From contig JAEUSK010000175.1 in assembly GCA_016787925.1 (NCBI GenBank), positions 1-60,396 on the forward strand: a stretch of DNA of 60,396 bases, in the 5' to 3' direction. The notes under the pieces are model-generated. The model searched no databases and was not told the DNA's origin. It saw only the letters and a list, made by a program, of their open reading frames with translations. Position 1 is the stretch's first letter; the number at the start of each line of letters is the position of its first letter. The stretch comes from a bacterium. GTDB lineage: Bacteria; CLD3; SB21. Positions 17,808-27,407 of the stretch are shown here, piece after piece. The position numbers and the translations under genes are program-made.

Positions 17808-19022
17808 TTATGTCTTCTTGACAATTTTCAGAAATTTTCTTTTGCCTACCTTTAAAATCAAATCGCCATCCAGTTTCACATTTAGCCTGTCATCTGTTAT
17901 TTTTTGGCCGTTTAAGCTGACCGCGCCTTGTTGTATCTGTCTTCGGGCTTCATTTCCGGAATCAACCAGTTTCGTTAATGTTAACAATTTTACCATAGTC
18001 ATTTCGTCTGCCGTCACGCTAAAAATGGGGACGTCTTCCGGGACATCTTTCTTTTTGAAAATCAAATCAAATTCCTCTTCTGCTCTTTCGGCGGATAATT
18101 TATCATGATATAATGCAATAATTTCCATTGCCAGTTTTCGCTTAAGCAGTGAGGGATTCACCGACTTGTTTTCAAGATCCTTTTTTACTGTTTCTAATTC
18201 CGCAATCGAAATGTTTGTCGTTAACTCAAAGTATTTATATATCAAAGAGTCCGGTATAGACATGATTCTTCCGAACATCTCTTTCGGGGCATCGTCAATT
18301 CCGACATAGTTGTTCAGAGATTTGCTCATCTTCTGAACCCCATCGGTTCCTTCAAGCAAAGGCATGGTGATGATGACCTGTGGTTCCTGGCCGTATTCTT
18401 TTTGTAGGTCTCTTCCAACCAGCAAGTTAAATCGTTGGTCCGTCCCGCCCAACTCAACGTCAGACGCAAGTGCAACCGAATCCATCGCTTGGGCAAGCGG
18501 GTACAAGAATTCATGCACGCTGATGGGTTCGCTATTTCTATAGCGGTTCTGGAAATCATCACGCTCCAGCATTCGGGCAACGGTATACATACTTGCCATT
18601 TTCACCACGTCAGCAAAGGTCATTGGTGCTAGCCATTCTGAATTATATACAATTTTAGTTTTTGCAGGATCCAGAATCTTAGAAGCCTGTTCAAAATAAC
18701 TCTTGCCATTATGACGTGTTTCTTCCAACGATAAAGAAGGCCGTGTCTTGTTCTTGCCAGTCGGATCCCCTATCATACCCGTAAAGTCGCCGATCACCAA
18801 TATGGCTTCATGTCCAATGTCCTGGAATTGTCTTAATTTCCGAAGAACAACTGAGTGGCCAATGTGCAAATCCGGCCGCGACGGGTCACAACCCAATTTA
18901 ATTTTTAGAGGCTTATTTTCTTCTATTGAACGTTCCAGTTTCCTTAAGAGTTCATCTTCCGGTATGATATCAACCGTTCCGCGTCGAATTATCAGAAGTT
19001 GTTCTTCGATAGAATGAAGCAT
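17808..19022 (-). CDS. tyrS: Tyrosyl-tRNA synthetase
   Basis: Charges tRNA-Tyr. It has 404 residues with the class I motifs HIGH (residues 53-56, PDLHIGH) and KMSKS (in [12 protein letters not shown] near residue 235), and a C-terminal S4-like RNA-binding domain ([23 protein letters not shown]). The HIGH/KMSKS pattern and length fit the TyrZ-like subgroup. Its ATG overlaps the stop of the preceding sensor kinase gene (TAATG), so it is translationally coupled to two signalling genes. That is an uncommon arrangement for a synthetase. Confidence 0.97.
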   Translation of the reverse strand: MLHSIEEQLLIIRRGTVDIIPEDELLRKLERSIEENKPLKIKLGCDPSRPDLHIGHSVVLRKLRQFQDIGHEAILVIGDFTGMIGDPTGKNKTRPSLSLEETRHNGKSYFEQASKILDPAKTKIVYNSEWLAPMTFADVVKMASMYTVARMLERDDFQNRYRNSEPISVHEFLYPLAQAMDSVALASDVELGGTDQRFNLLVGRDLQKEYGQEPQVIITMPLLEGTDGVQKMSKSLNNYVGIDDAPKEMFGRIMSIPDSLIYKYFELTTNISIAELETVKKDLENKSVNPSLLKRKLAMEIIALYHDKLSAERAEEEFDLIFKKKDVPEDVPIFSVTADEMTMVKLLTLTKLVDSGNEARRQIQQGAVSLNGQKITDDRLNVKLDGDLILKVGKRKFLKIVKKT

Positions 19023-20170
19023 TAATTCTCCAATATAATGGGTTTAAGTGGAAATTTTATAGTCACCGTGGTTCCGATGTTTTCGCGGCTGTGAACTTGA
19101 ATTGTACCGCCGTGTCTCTCGACCAGCATTTTTACTATGGACATACCCAAACCAATTCCTTTGGGCTTTGTTGTATACAATGGCTCAAACATCTTTTCAA
19201 GGTCGCTTTGCGGGATGCCGCAACCGGTATCTTTGATTGTGAGATCAACAAATTCCTTATTCAGCATGGTCTTCACATATATCTTGCCGGAATCATCAAT
19301 GGACTGTATTGAATTTAGAATTAAGTTAACTAATATCTGCTGAATTTGGCCATCATCAAGATACAGTTCTGGAATGGTTTCGTCCAATTCTTGTTCAACG
19401 TGTATATAGTCAGGGAATCTAAGTCGAGTAAGTGTACCGTTTATGATCTCATTGAGAATGCACGGTTTCAGACTTGGTTTTCGTTCCCTGGAGAAATCGA
19501 GTAAATCGTTTATGATCTTTGTGGAAATCATAACTTCATTGTCAACTATCTTCAACAATTCGTCGGTTTCTGAGGTTGCCTCTCTGATTTCATTTTTCAT
19601 CAAAGCGGCGGCAGTCTTGATCCGTGAGAGAGGGTTACGCAGTTCATGCCCGATGCTCGCCGTTAATTGACCTACAACTGCCAGCTTTTCAGTTCGCACG
19701 AGTTTATCTTGAGTTTCTTTTAATTCGAGTATATTCCGCTCAAGTTCTCGATTCTTGCTCAGCAATTCTTCCGTCAGGTTCTTATTATCATTGAGCAAAT
19801 CGAATCTCTCAAAAGCCTGTCGTATGGTAATTCGTAATTCATCCGTATCCCATGGTTTTACAAGGTATCGGTAAACAATACCGCTATTAATAGCGTCGAT
19901 AGCAACCGACAGATCTGTATATGCTGTAAGAATGATATTTACTGTGTGTGGAATTATCAGTTTGGCCTCTTTCAAAAATGCCATACCACTCATTTTTGGC
20001 ATACGTTCATCGGTAATTATGACTTTCACCGGCGAATGTCTTAATATTTCAAGAGCATCAAATCCATTGTTTGCAGAAAGCACTACATAATCCGACTCAA
20101 ATGTCTTAATCAGTACGTCCAATACGCGGATTTCATCATCAACTATGAGCAATGGTTGGATGTTTTTCAT
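19022..20170 (-). CDS. Response-regulator/histidine-kinase hybrid
   Basis: A cytoplasmic two-component protein of 382 residues. An N-terminal receiver domain (1-120) has its phosphoacceptor Asp54 in [13 protein letters not shown] and the RYLVKPWD ending. A coiled-coil (120-165) connects it to a HisKA domain with His175 in [11 protein letters not shown]. The HATPase domain (about 260-375) has the N box [20 protein letters not shown] and [10 protein letters not shown]. All kinase residues look intact. No membrane segment is present, so the input probably arrives through the receiver. It is coupled by one-base overlaps to the GAF/receiver gene upstream and to tyrS downstream. The likely partner is the protein at 20170-22203. 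Confidence 0.92.
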   Translation of the reverse strand: MKNIQPLLIVDDEIRVLDVLIKTFESDYVVLSANNGFDALEILRHSPVKVIITDERMPKMSGMAFLKEAKLIIPHTVNIILTAYTDLSVAIDAINSGIVYRYLVKPWDTDELRITIRQAFERFDLLNDNKNLTEELLSKNRELERNILELKETQDKLVRTEKLAVVGQLTASIGHELRNPLSRIKTAAALMKNEIREATSETDELLKIVDNEVMISTKIINDLLDFSRERKPSLKPCILNEIINGTLTRLRFPDYIHVEQELDETIPELYLDDGQIQQILVNLILNSIQSIDDSGKIYVKTMLNKEFVDLTIKDTGCGIPQSDLEKMFEPLYTTKPKGIGLGMSIVKMLVERHGGTIQVHSRENIGTTVTIKFPLKPIILEN

Positions 20171-22203
20171 TAGACCTCTATTGGTTTGGACAGTTTTAGT
20201 GATCCATCGACTGCGTCCAGAAGATCAATCAGATTGAAGGGTTTTGACAATATAAAATCAACCTGAGGGTTCTCTGCTTTTATCTTGTCCATTTCTGAAG
20301 TCCATCCCGTGACCATAATAACTGGAACTTCAGGGCTCATTTCTTTCACTCTTGACGCGAGTTCTAACCCGCTAATTTTCGGCAAACTTAGATCTGTAAT
20401 AACCAAATCGAATTTTTCTTTCTTGAATTCTTCAATCGCCGACGCTGCATCGTGATGACAGGAAACTAGAAGATTCCGTGATTCGAGTATGGCGACCATC
20501 AGTTCGCTCAAGGCTTCGTCATCATCAACTACAAGTATATTAATTGACTCATTTTCAATTTTAATATCATTCCGCAGTCCTATTTCCGGACGTAATAAGG
20601 GCGCTGAATTTGCCTGGTCAAAAATGAATTCACAGGTGTAACTGCAGTCGGAAGACAAGTCAAATCTGAAATCTATACCAGTCAGACTCAGGAGCATTTT
20701 TGTTGTTCTGAATACAAGTTCCGATCTTTTCTGATATTCCTGAATCTTTTCAGGATGCCGGCCGTCGGACAAATCGTTTTGGAGGTTTTTTAGCGTTATA
20801 TGCGTTCGGCCCTTGCGCTCGCGACTTTCAAAATAAATTGTACTATTCGGATGTGATCTGGTAATTAAGACGGACAACAAATTGTTCAATATCTGGTCAA
20901 ATTCATTTTTGTCCAGCTCTGTAAATCCACATGAAACGGTTTGGTTACTAAGAAGGACATTGTTGACGGCCAAGCTGTTTTTGATGACGCTTTCTTCTAT
21001 TCCGAAGAGAGCCTCATCAATCATCAATTTAATGTCAACCAAAACATGGCTGGAATTATCAAGAGCAAAACTGTTGTCCTTGATCTGGATTACCGCCTTG
21101 GTCATTTTCTCCAGAATATCCACTGTATGTGATAAGGCCACATCTGATTGTCGATTCTCGGTCTCACAGAGAATACCTACATTTCTGATGATCTGTATTA
21201 AGTGATCCCGGGCGTCTGACAATAATTCTGCTCGGGTATCTTGCAATGAATAATTATTCTTCAATATATGCAATTCTCTTTCGATTACAGTCAGTTGTTG
21301 TGTCAAGTGATCAAGACTCTTACTAATATTATCTCTGCCCATGCAAATGGATAAGTACCATGCGAGCTCCTCTACTAAATAGACGATTGATTTATTTAGC
21401 ACTGCATTGGGTTTAAATCCGACATTTAACGTCCCGATAATGTGGTCTTTGGCTATAATTGGCGCCACAATAAACGTTTGCTTGGTCTTGCTTTTGAAAG
21501 GAGAGTCCTGTATGTCAGGGAATTTGGCTGAACTGTAGACATAGGACTGGACCGTATTCTGTATGGTTTTATAAACCAAATGACCGTGTGTTAGTTTCTC
21601 GCGTTCAAAATTCTCAGCAATGATTGTCGTCTTATCAAAAGTGAATTCGGATGTAGAGAAAAAACACTCTTCTTTAGTGTCATATTCCGTGATCAATACA
21701 TGGTCAGCCGAAAACAAGTAATTTATTCTTTCAGCCAGAAAACGGCAAATGACGCCGGTCTCCATACCAATGCCAATTGCCCGCACAAGTTCGTTTCTAA
21801 ACTCGCCATCCTTTTGATTATCAACCGGCTGGCAGAATATATTAATAGTACCAATGACTTTGCCGTCTATTCCGTGTACAGGGACTGTAGTTTGTATGAG
21901 TTCAAACCCGAGTGAAGTAGAATTTTGCGTGATAACCTCATTTTTCGCGATGGCTTGATGAATTTTGAAATAATCATTGATTTTCTGTTTTTCGATGATT
22001 GGCAATTCTAAATTTTGACCGATGAGGGATGTCACAAAAACGTCCATATCCGTCACGGCTATTGAAAAATGGGGTGGTAAGAGGGTTTTGAACGAATAGC
22101 AGAATTCAACCAGCGATTCCAGAAATTTCCCATTTGGATTTATTTCGTAAAAGCGTCTTTCAAAAATAATGATGTTTTCAACTATATCTTGAAGGTTGTT
22201 CAT
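20170..22203 (-). CDS. GAF-domain signalling protein with degenerate kinase core and C-terminal receiver
   Basis: A soluble 677-residue protein. The N-terminal half contains two GAF/PAS-like sensory regions (about 1-150 and 155-300; for example TFIVAPIIAKDHIIGTLNVGF). A coiled-coil and a region resembling a histidine-kinase core follow (about 300-530). The HisKA motif is not recognisable, and the ATPase part keeps only an N-box-like QILNNLLSVLI without clear G boxes, so it is probably catalytically dead. The C-terminal receiver (about 550-670) is complete, with LVVDDDEAL, LVITDLSLPKISG and a final SKPF. Stop and start are fused (TAATG) with the next kinase gene. A phosphorelay between the two is a reasonable inference. 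Confidence 0.85.
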   Translation of the reverse strand: MNNLQDIVENIIIFERRFYEINPNGKFLESLVEFCYSFKTLLPPHFSIAVTDMDVFVTSLIGQNLELPIIEKQKINDYFKIHQAIAKNEVITQNSTSLGFELIQTTVPVHGIDGKVIGTINIFCQPVDNQKDGEFRNELVRAIGIGMETGVICRFLAERINYLFSADHVLITEYDTKEECFFSTSEFTFDKTTIIAENFEREKLTHGHLVYKTIQNTVQSYVYSSAKFPDIQDSPFKSKTKQTFIVAPIIAKDHIIGTLNVGFKPNAVLNKSIVYLVEELAWYLSICMGRDNISKSLDHLTQQLTVIERELHILKNNYSLQDTRAELLSDARDHLIQIIRNVGILCETENRQSDVALSHTVDILEKMTKAVIQIKDNSFALDNSSHVLVDIKLMIDEALFGIEESVIKNSLAVNNVLLSNQTVSCGFTELDKNEFDQILNNLLSVLITRSHPNSTIYFESRERKGRTHITLKNLQNDLSDGRHPEKIQEYQKRSELVFRTTKMLLSLTGIDFRFDLSSDCSYTCEFIFDQANSAPLLRPEIGLRNDIKIENESINILVVDDDEALSELMVAILESRNLLVSCHHDAASAIEEFKKEKFDLVITDLSLPKISGLELASRVKEMSPEVPVIMVTGWTSEMDKIKAENPQVDFILSKPFNLIDLLDAVDGSLKLSKPIEV

Positions 22204-22235
22204 AACTGGTGGTATAGATTAGGCAGGGTGCGCTA

Positions 22236-22793
22236 CTATTTCCATCTCATTTTTTCTGAGTCATAATTCATAAACATTCTTGAACCAACAGGCTTAACGG
22301 TTCGCTCAGAATACTTAGCCGAACTTTTCTTATTATACGGGACTTCTGTAATTCCGGATACTTCAAAGTATATGAGCTGGCCGATGGGCATTCCGGCATA
22401 TACCATTACAGGCTGCTTCACAGAAATTTCAAGAGTCCAAGTGTTGCAATACCCAACATCACCCTTGCCTGCCGTTGCATGAATGTCGATGCCGAGCCGA
22501 CCAATGCTCGATTTGCCTTCAAGAAAAGGGACGTGTTTAAGTGTCTCAGTGTATTCCTCTGTGACGCCAAGATATAATTTTGTTGGTAAAAGCAAAAATC
22601 CTTCAGGCGGTATTTCAAAATGCGAAATGGGATTATCCTTCCGGCTATCAATTATATCATCTGTATAGACGGCTAAATATTTCGCAAGGTGCACATCGTA
22701 ACTATTCGTCCCGAGGCATTCTCTTCGATAAGGTTCGATAACGATTGTCTTAGACTCAATTTCAGCCAGTATTTGTCTGTCTGTGAGAATCAT
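22236..22793 (-). CDS. dcd: dCTP deaminase
   Basis: Deaminates dCTP to dUTP in pyrimidine deoxynucleotide supply. It has 185 residues. The trimeric dUTPase-fold signature LEGKSSIGRLGIDIHATAG is at about residues 91-109, followed by the catalytic Glu in WTLEIS. Where the common sequence has IDPGF, this one has GDVGY. Length and the N-terminal MILTDRQI also match. It ends 32 bases before the next leftward gene (the GAF protein), and it is divergent from mutY. Confidence 0.93.
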   Translation of the reverse strand: MILTDRQILAEIESKTIVIEPYRRECLGTNSYDVHLAKYLAVYTDDIIDSRKDNPISHFEIPPEGFLLLPTKLYLGVTEEYTETLKHVPFLEGKSSIGRLGIDIHATAGKGDVGYCNTWTLEISVKQPVMVYAGMPIGQLIYFEVSGITEVPYNKKSSAKYSERTVKPVGSRMFMNYDSEKMRWK

Positions 22794-22926
22794 CTGTTTT
22801 TTGTAGTTTTGTGTTTTGTATTATTTTTGCTAGATTGGTCAATCAAAAAATATAGATAAATGCCGTTCCAATATCAATATTATTGTTTACGGATTGTTTC
22901 AATTACGTTAAATAAAATCACAAAAG

Positions 22927-24012
22927 TTGACTGCCGACCAAAAAAAGAGACTGAAAAAGGGTTTGGTGCAACCTATCCTCAACTGGTACCGGAAAAACAA
23001 ACGGGATCTGCCATGGCGAAGCACACGCGATCCGTACAAGATTTGGATTTCTGAAATCATGCTTCAACAAACACAAGTTGAACAAGTTATTCCATATTAC
23101 AGTCGCTTCCTAAACAAGTTTCCCTCGATCAATACCCTGGCTAGATCTGATATTGACGACGTCCTGAAAGTCTGGGCCGGAATGGGATATTATCGAAGAG
23201 CACGCTATTTGCACGAAGCGGCAATAATCATGGCGGAGAGACACGACAGCAAAATTCCAAGCAATTATGAATTGTTGGCCGCCCTCCCAGGATTCGGGCC
23301 GTACACGTGCGGCTCAGTTTTGAGCATTGCGTACAACCTTCCCTATCCGGCAATTGACGGAAATGTCACTCGACTCATATCCCGACTCTTTAAAATTGAA
23401 TCGGATATCACACGGACTGCAGCAAAAAGAACGATTGAAAATATCGTTGATAATCTGATACCGATGAATAAAGCTTCCGAATTTTCACAAGCCTTGATGG
23501 AAATGGGGGCTACGGTATGCAAATCGAAAAAACCGAAGTGTCAAAGCTGTTGCTGCAGAAAGATCTGTCGAGCCTATAATGAGATGTCAAATCCAGAAAT
23601 CCTTCCAATAAAAACAAAGAAAAAACGGAACGTTCATTTTCATATTGCCGCTGGAATCGTCAGGAATGGAAACACTGTTTTGATTTCTAAACGTCCAGAG
23701 AATGTCATATTGGGTGGTCTATGGGAATTTCCCGGTGGTAAGAAGGAAAAGAAAGAATCCTTGGGTGCCGCATGTGTCAGAGAATTAGAAAGTAAAACCG
23801 GGATTAGCGCCAAAATAGTCAGGCCTCTTATGTCAATTAAGCATCATTATTCTCATTATAGTATTACAATTCATTTCTTTTGCTGTTCATACTCAAGTGG
23901 TCGAGTTGATACATCGATTTCAAAATGGGTCAAAATAGACGATCTCGACAAGTATGCGTTTTCAAAAGTGCACCAGCAGATTGCATTAAAGATCAGGGAT
24001 GGGGGTTGCTAG
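22927..24012 (+). CDS. mutY: Adenine DNA glycosylase MutY
   Basis: Removes adenine mispaired with 8-oxoguanine. It has 361 residues. Catalytic Glu43 is in ISEIMLQQTQVE. The helix-hairpin-helix is LPGFGPYTCGS, with Asp144 in PAIDGNVTR. An iron-sulfur ligand set C-x6-C-x2-C-x5-C uses Cys198, 205, 208 and 214. The C-terminal NUDIX-like domain that recognises 8-oxoG starts near 240 and keeps GGLWEFPGGKKE. The TTG start at 22927 has no clear ribosome site, so the exact start is uncertain by a few codons. The 3' end overlaps the convergent VanW gene by 20 bases. Confidence 0.95.
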   Translation: MTADQKKRLKKGLVQPILNWYRKNKRDLPWRSTRDPYKIWISEIMLQQTQVEQVIPYYSRFLNKFPSINTLARSDIDDVLKVWAGMGYYRRARYLHEAAIIMAERHDSKIPSNYELLAALPGFGPYTCGSVLSIAYNLPYPAIDGNVTRLISRLFKIESDITRTAAKRTIENIVDNLIPMNKASEFSQALMEMGATVCKSKKPKCQSCCCRKICRAYNEMSNPEILPIKTKKKRNVHFHIAAGIVRNGNTVLISKRPENVILGGLWEFPGGKKEKKESLGAACVRELESKTGISAKIVRPLMSIKHHYSHYSITIHFFCCSYSSGRVDTSISKWVKIDDLDKYAFSKVHQQIALKIRDGGC

Positions 24013-25870
24013 TAGAGTCAATACGAGATGCTGCCGGAATGTTAAAAACAGTAGTATCCAATGATATGGGAACAAAGATACTGTCTTTTTTCTCAAGTAA
24101 ATTTTCCGGCTGGTGTTTCTTTACCAGGTCTTTATTTCTATATACTGAAATAAACTTGTCATTTTTCTCCTTCCCATCAGCAAACTCTACATATCGGTAC
24201 CATGTAACACGATAGTGCTCATTTTTTTCGCCAACGGGACCATCCTGAATTGGCCCATCGAAACGCAATCGTCTTCCATCGTTTTTACCAAATAATTTGA
24301 AGTACATCTTGGTCCTTTTGAGATCGACCAAATTTTGCATTAGGACTATATTTTTAGTGTCATTTTCAAATACCAGATCCGGGCCAAAATCGGCAACGGT
24401 TGCGTCAAGTCCGGAAGGCAAATAGTATTTAACTTCAAATGAATGATTGGCGCGTTTCAGGATTTTTAAGCCCGAAAAGAATACCGTGCGAAAAAGAGTG
24501 CTGGATACCTGACACATGCCCCCGCCATACTGCGGCTCCGTGCTGTCTCCATTTATAATAACAAGCTCCTTCTCATATCCGGTGGTACTGTCAACTTTAC
24601 CCATTTGCTTCAAAAAAGAAAATTTCTTGCCGGGTTCAATGACAACGTTTTGAAACGTTTGCGAAGCATGGTTAATGTTAAATTTTCTATTTTCAGGTGA
24701 GCCGAAAAAATCGGTTACGCCGGTTGCTAATACATCAGACACACCAAATTCATTATTTGGGTTGGCAACCCCACCCAATAAATGCGCAACCACCAGCGGT
24801 ACTGCGTAGTGACCCGAAGTGTCGAGTTCGTTAGCGATGATCGTGTTATTAATGGCTATGATCGTTTTGGGCACGTCCAGATAATATCCATCCTTGGCAA
24901 TGCCTTCGACGTGAATTTTTCCACCCTCGTTTGATATAGTAATATCTTCTTTTGCCCGATACATATAAGGCGCAATGCGTTTATTCAGATCGTTTCTCAA
25001 TTTATCTGAATTAAGGACAGGATATAATGAGTAATTTCCAAACTCCACTATCTTTCGAAATTCAATCCAGTTTCTTCTCTCGTAATTGTCGATCTTCCAC
25101 TCATCGAAGTTGTAACCGTCATAACTGTAAATCATCACGAGCCTGCGGTGGACCAGCTGATTTGCGCGGCGTTTTGCAAAATGCGCCATATCCAGCGTGA
25201 TATCGGGCGACTTTTGCTCTATATTGATCATAATTGGTTCGGGCTTTAATGAAGCTAGAATATTGTGATACTGTTCAAGTGCTGCCTTGTCATTGAATCC
25301 GAACCCCTCCTGCCCCGGCAAGGCAATAAACTCTTTTCCACTCAGTACTACTGAGGCATCAAGCACCTTGTTGTTACGCAATTTTGGAATACGTTCAATG
25401 ACATTTAATACAAATCGTGCTTCATCAAACCAAATCTCCAAATAAAGTGTCGTCGTCTTTAGGATGGAGAAAATGCGGACTTTTTGGTTATCAACAAAGT
25501 CTTGCTTGTGACCTATCTCATAAGCATCGTGCAGTACAGCATCCAAATCAAACTGAGGCTGAATCTCCTCGTTTATTATGGTGTAATTACCTTCGTTGCT
25601 TCTTAAGGTGACGGCCATGCTTTTGAATTCTCTCAAATAGTCATTTACGAGAGTACGTGCTTCGGAAATTGTTTTACCGCCTACATCAAGCGGGCCAACC
25701 CGCGAATTCCACACCAACCTCTCATCGAGGTATGCGTTGTTAATTGCAACTGCCGTAATAAGCCATCCGGCCAGCAATAAGGTTCCTGCTACGGCTTTCC
25801 TTCTTGGATTGGAATATTCTTCATGTCCCATCCAAATCTTGGAGGATATATTTTGATCTGTCTGATTCAC
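23993..25870 (-). CDS. VanW family protein with N-terminal membrane anchor
   Basis: A 625-residue envelope protein. A single transmembrane helix (AVAGTLLLAGWLITAVAI, about residues 25-42) precedes YoaR-like/putative peptidoglycan-binding regions (about 55-370). The VanW domain (about 385-545) contains FNINHASQTFQNVVIEPGKKFSF and GGGMCQVSSTLFRTVF, which are diagnostic. VanW was first seen in glycopeptide-resistance clusters, but homologues are widespread and their activity is not defined; there is no van cluster here. It starts with GTG at 25870 without an obvious ribosome site. It overlaps the end of mutY tail-to-tail. Confidence 0.88.
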   Translation of the reverse strand: MNQTDQNISSKIWMGHEEYSNPRRKAVAGTLLLAGWLITAVAINNAYLDERLVWNSRVGPLDVGGKTISEARTLVNDYLREFKSMAVTLRSNEGNYTIINEEIQPQFDLDAVLHDAYEIGHKQDFVDNQKVRIFSILKTTTLYLEIWFDEARFVLNVIERIPKLRNNKVLDASVVLSGKEFIALPGQEGFGFNDKAALEQYHNILASLKPEPIMINIEQKSPDITLDMAHFAKRRANQLVHRRLVMIYSYDGYNFDEWKIDNYERRNWIEFRKIVEFGNYSLYPVLNSDKLRNDLNKRIAPYMYRAKEDITISNEGGKIHVEGIAKDGYYLDVPKTIIAINNTIIANELDTSGHYAVPLVVAHLLGGVANPNNEFGVSDVLATGVTDFFGSPENRKFNINHASQTFQNVVIEPGKKFSFLKQMGKVDSTTGYEKELVIINGDSTEPQYGGGMCQVSSTLFRTVFFSGLKILKRANHSFEVKYYLPSGLDATVADFGPDLVFENDTKNIVLMQNLVDLKRTKMYFKLFGKNDGRRLRFDGPIQDGPVGEKNEHYRVTWYRYVEFADGKEKNDKFISVYRNKDLVKKHQPENLLEKKDSIFVPISLDTTVFNIPAASRIDSTSNPHP

Positions 25871-26137
25871 AAGGCGGTTATGTTATTGTATGCATTAATA
25901 ATACTTCGGAGGTAAAATACTTCTCGTCCTCTTGCCAATAAATTGAGCGCAGACCTTGTTGTCAATCAAATGTGCTCCAAAAGTTTGGTAAAATAATAAA
26001 ACTTCATCCACAATAACAATAGTTAGTTTAATCAATTTCTTGTGTTATCGCAGAAAATTCCCTATCTTTATTGCCCAATATATCGTTTCAAATTTGCTTT
26101 TCAACACCGTTTCTTATCCATCATTACTTGATTCAGA

Positions 26138-26797
26138 ATGATTACCAATAAAAATATTGGAATAATCTTAAAAAGAATAGAGAAAAAAACGAGACATAAT
26201 GTATTGCCCTCTGTCAGTATAATTGCGTCCGGATCTTCCTCGCCGTTTCATGTACTAATCGCCACAATATTGAGTTTACGGACTAAAGATGCCGTAACTC
26301 TGGAAGCCAGCATTCGGCTGTTTAACACAGCCGAAACACCGGAGTCTTTGATACTCCTGAGTCAAAAGGAACTTGAAAAACTAATTTACCCTGTAGCTTT
26401 TTATCGAAATAAATCAGCTCAGATTCTAGAAATCTGCCGCAGACTTATCAACGAACACAGCGGGATTGTTCCTAAAGAACTTGATGAATTGCTGAAGTTT
26501 AAAGGTGTTGGCCGAAAGACGGCAAACTTAGTGCAGATACTCGGCTTTGGAATTCCCGCCATGTGTGTCGATACGCACGTGCATAGGATTTCGAATCGTT
26601 TCGGATATATTAAAACCAAAACACCTGACGAAAGCGAACTGAAATTGAGACAGAAATTACCCATTAGATATTGGCTTAGTTATAATGATCTCTTGGTAAC
26701 ATTCGGACAAAATCAATGTAAACCCGTTTCACCAGTTTGTTCGACTTGTCCTGTTACCAAAGAGTGTCCAAAAGTCAACGTCAGCCGGCATCGTTAA
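26138..26797 (+). CDS. nth: Endonuclease III
   Basis: A DNA glycosylase/AP lyase for oxidised pyrimidines, 219 residues. The HhH motif FKGVGRKTANL contains catalytic Lys127, and Asp145 is in CVDTHVHR. The C-terminal cysteine pattern C-x6-C-x2-C-x5-C (QCKPVSPVCSTCPVTKEC) binds the 4Fe-4S cluster. The motif that reads LSAQATD in E. coli reads LSLRTKD here, replacing the intercalating Gln by Arg. A similar LS-x-RT sequence is known in some archaeal relatives. It is followed after four bases by the small exported protein and the NtrY-like kinase. Confidence 0.93.
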   Translation: MITNKNIGIILKRIEKKTRHNVLPSVSIIASGSSSPFHVLIATILSLRTKDAVTLEASIRLFNTAETPESLILLSQKELEKLIYPVAFYRNKSAQILEICRRLINEHSGIVPKELDELLKFKGVGRKTANLVQILGFGIPAMCVDTHVHRISNRFGYIKTKTPDESELKLRQKLPIRYWLSYNDLLVTFGQNQCKPVSPVCSTCPVTKECPKVNVSRHR

Positions 26798-26801
26798 TCC
26801 T

Positions 26802-27404
26802 ATGATAACCCATTCACCAACACGTCAATTTGGTATTACCATATTCTTCTTGTTCAACTTTCTGATACCAAGGATTGAGATTATTCAGATTATCCCATAC
26901 CAAGACTCGGGTGAGCTAAAATGCGATGTTGTTATCAACGATCTGTTCAACTCAAAGACTCATTCAGTCCTCTTTAGCGGCATACCGATTCATGTTGTCA
27001 TAACTGCAAAACTGCAGCGTGTTGAGAGCAAAGAGGTTCTGGTCAATGAAACGAAGATTATTCTTTCTTATGATGTTTGGAATGAAGAGTTTACTTTTGA
27101 ACAATCAGGTATCAAGGAGCAAATCCATAATTTGGATTCGTTGAGAAACCGCCTTAAAACACTGAGGGGTATCCCAATATCAAATCTGTCTCTATTGACG
27201 GAGGACCAAAGATTATATATATCGATGAAGATTCATGTCTACAATGAACGATCAGGCAGCCTTATAGATTCGATTAGCCAGACGTCGTCTAACAAAAAAT
27301 TCACTCTTGGAGCTGTTATAAAGTTTTTTTTCGGCAAATCTGAACCGGATGACCATTGGTATCACTCCGGCACATTTACGTTACATGAATTGAAATCGAA
27401 TTGA
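26802..27404 (+). CDS. DUF4390-like exported protein upstream of an NtrY-like kinase
   Basis: A 200-residue protein of low similarity to anything I can name with certainty. A hydrophobic N-terminus (FGITIFFLFNFLIPRIEII) looks like a signal or anchor. The rest alternates beta-strand-like stretches (HVVITAKLQRVESKEVL, IILSYDVWNEEFTF) and resembles DUF4390, a family that often precedes NtrY-type kinases. The start is four bases after nth and the kinase begins three bases after its stop. The placement suggests an accessory sensing role for the kinase, which is inference. Confidence 0.6.
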   Translation: MITHSPTRQFGITIFFLFNFLIPRIEIIQIIPYQDSGELKCDVVINDLFNSKTHSVLFSGIPIHVVITAKLQRVESKEVLVNETKIILSYDVWNEEFTFEQSGIKEQIHNLDSLRNRLKTLRGIPISNLSLLTEDQRLYISMKIHVYNERSGSLIDSISQTSSNKKFTLGAVIKFFFGKSEPDDHWYHSGTFTLHELKSN

Positions 27405-27407
27405 CGT

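Noticed and set aside
23993-25870. Glycopeptide resistance determinant
   Set aside because: VanW homologues are widespread and no vanA/H/X/R/S genes are present, so no resistance claim is justified.
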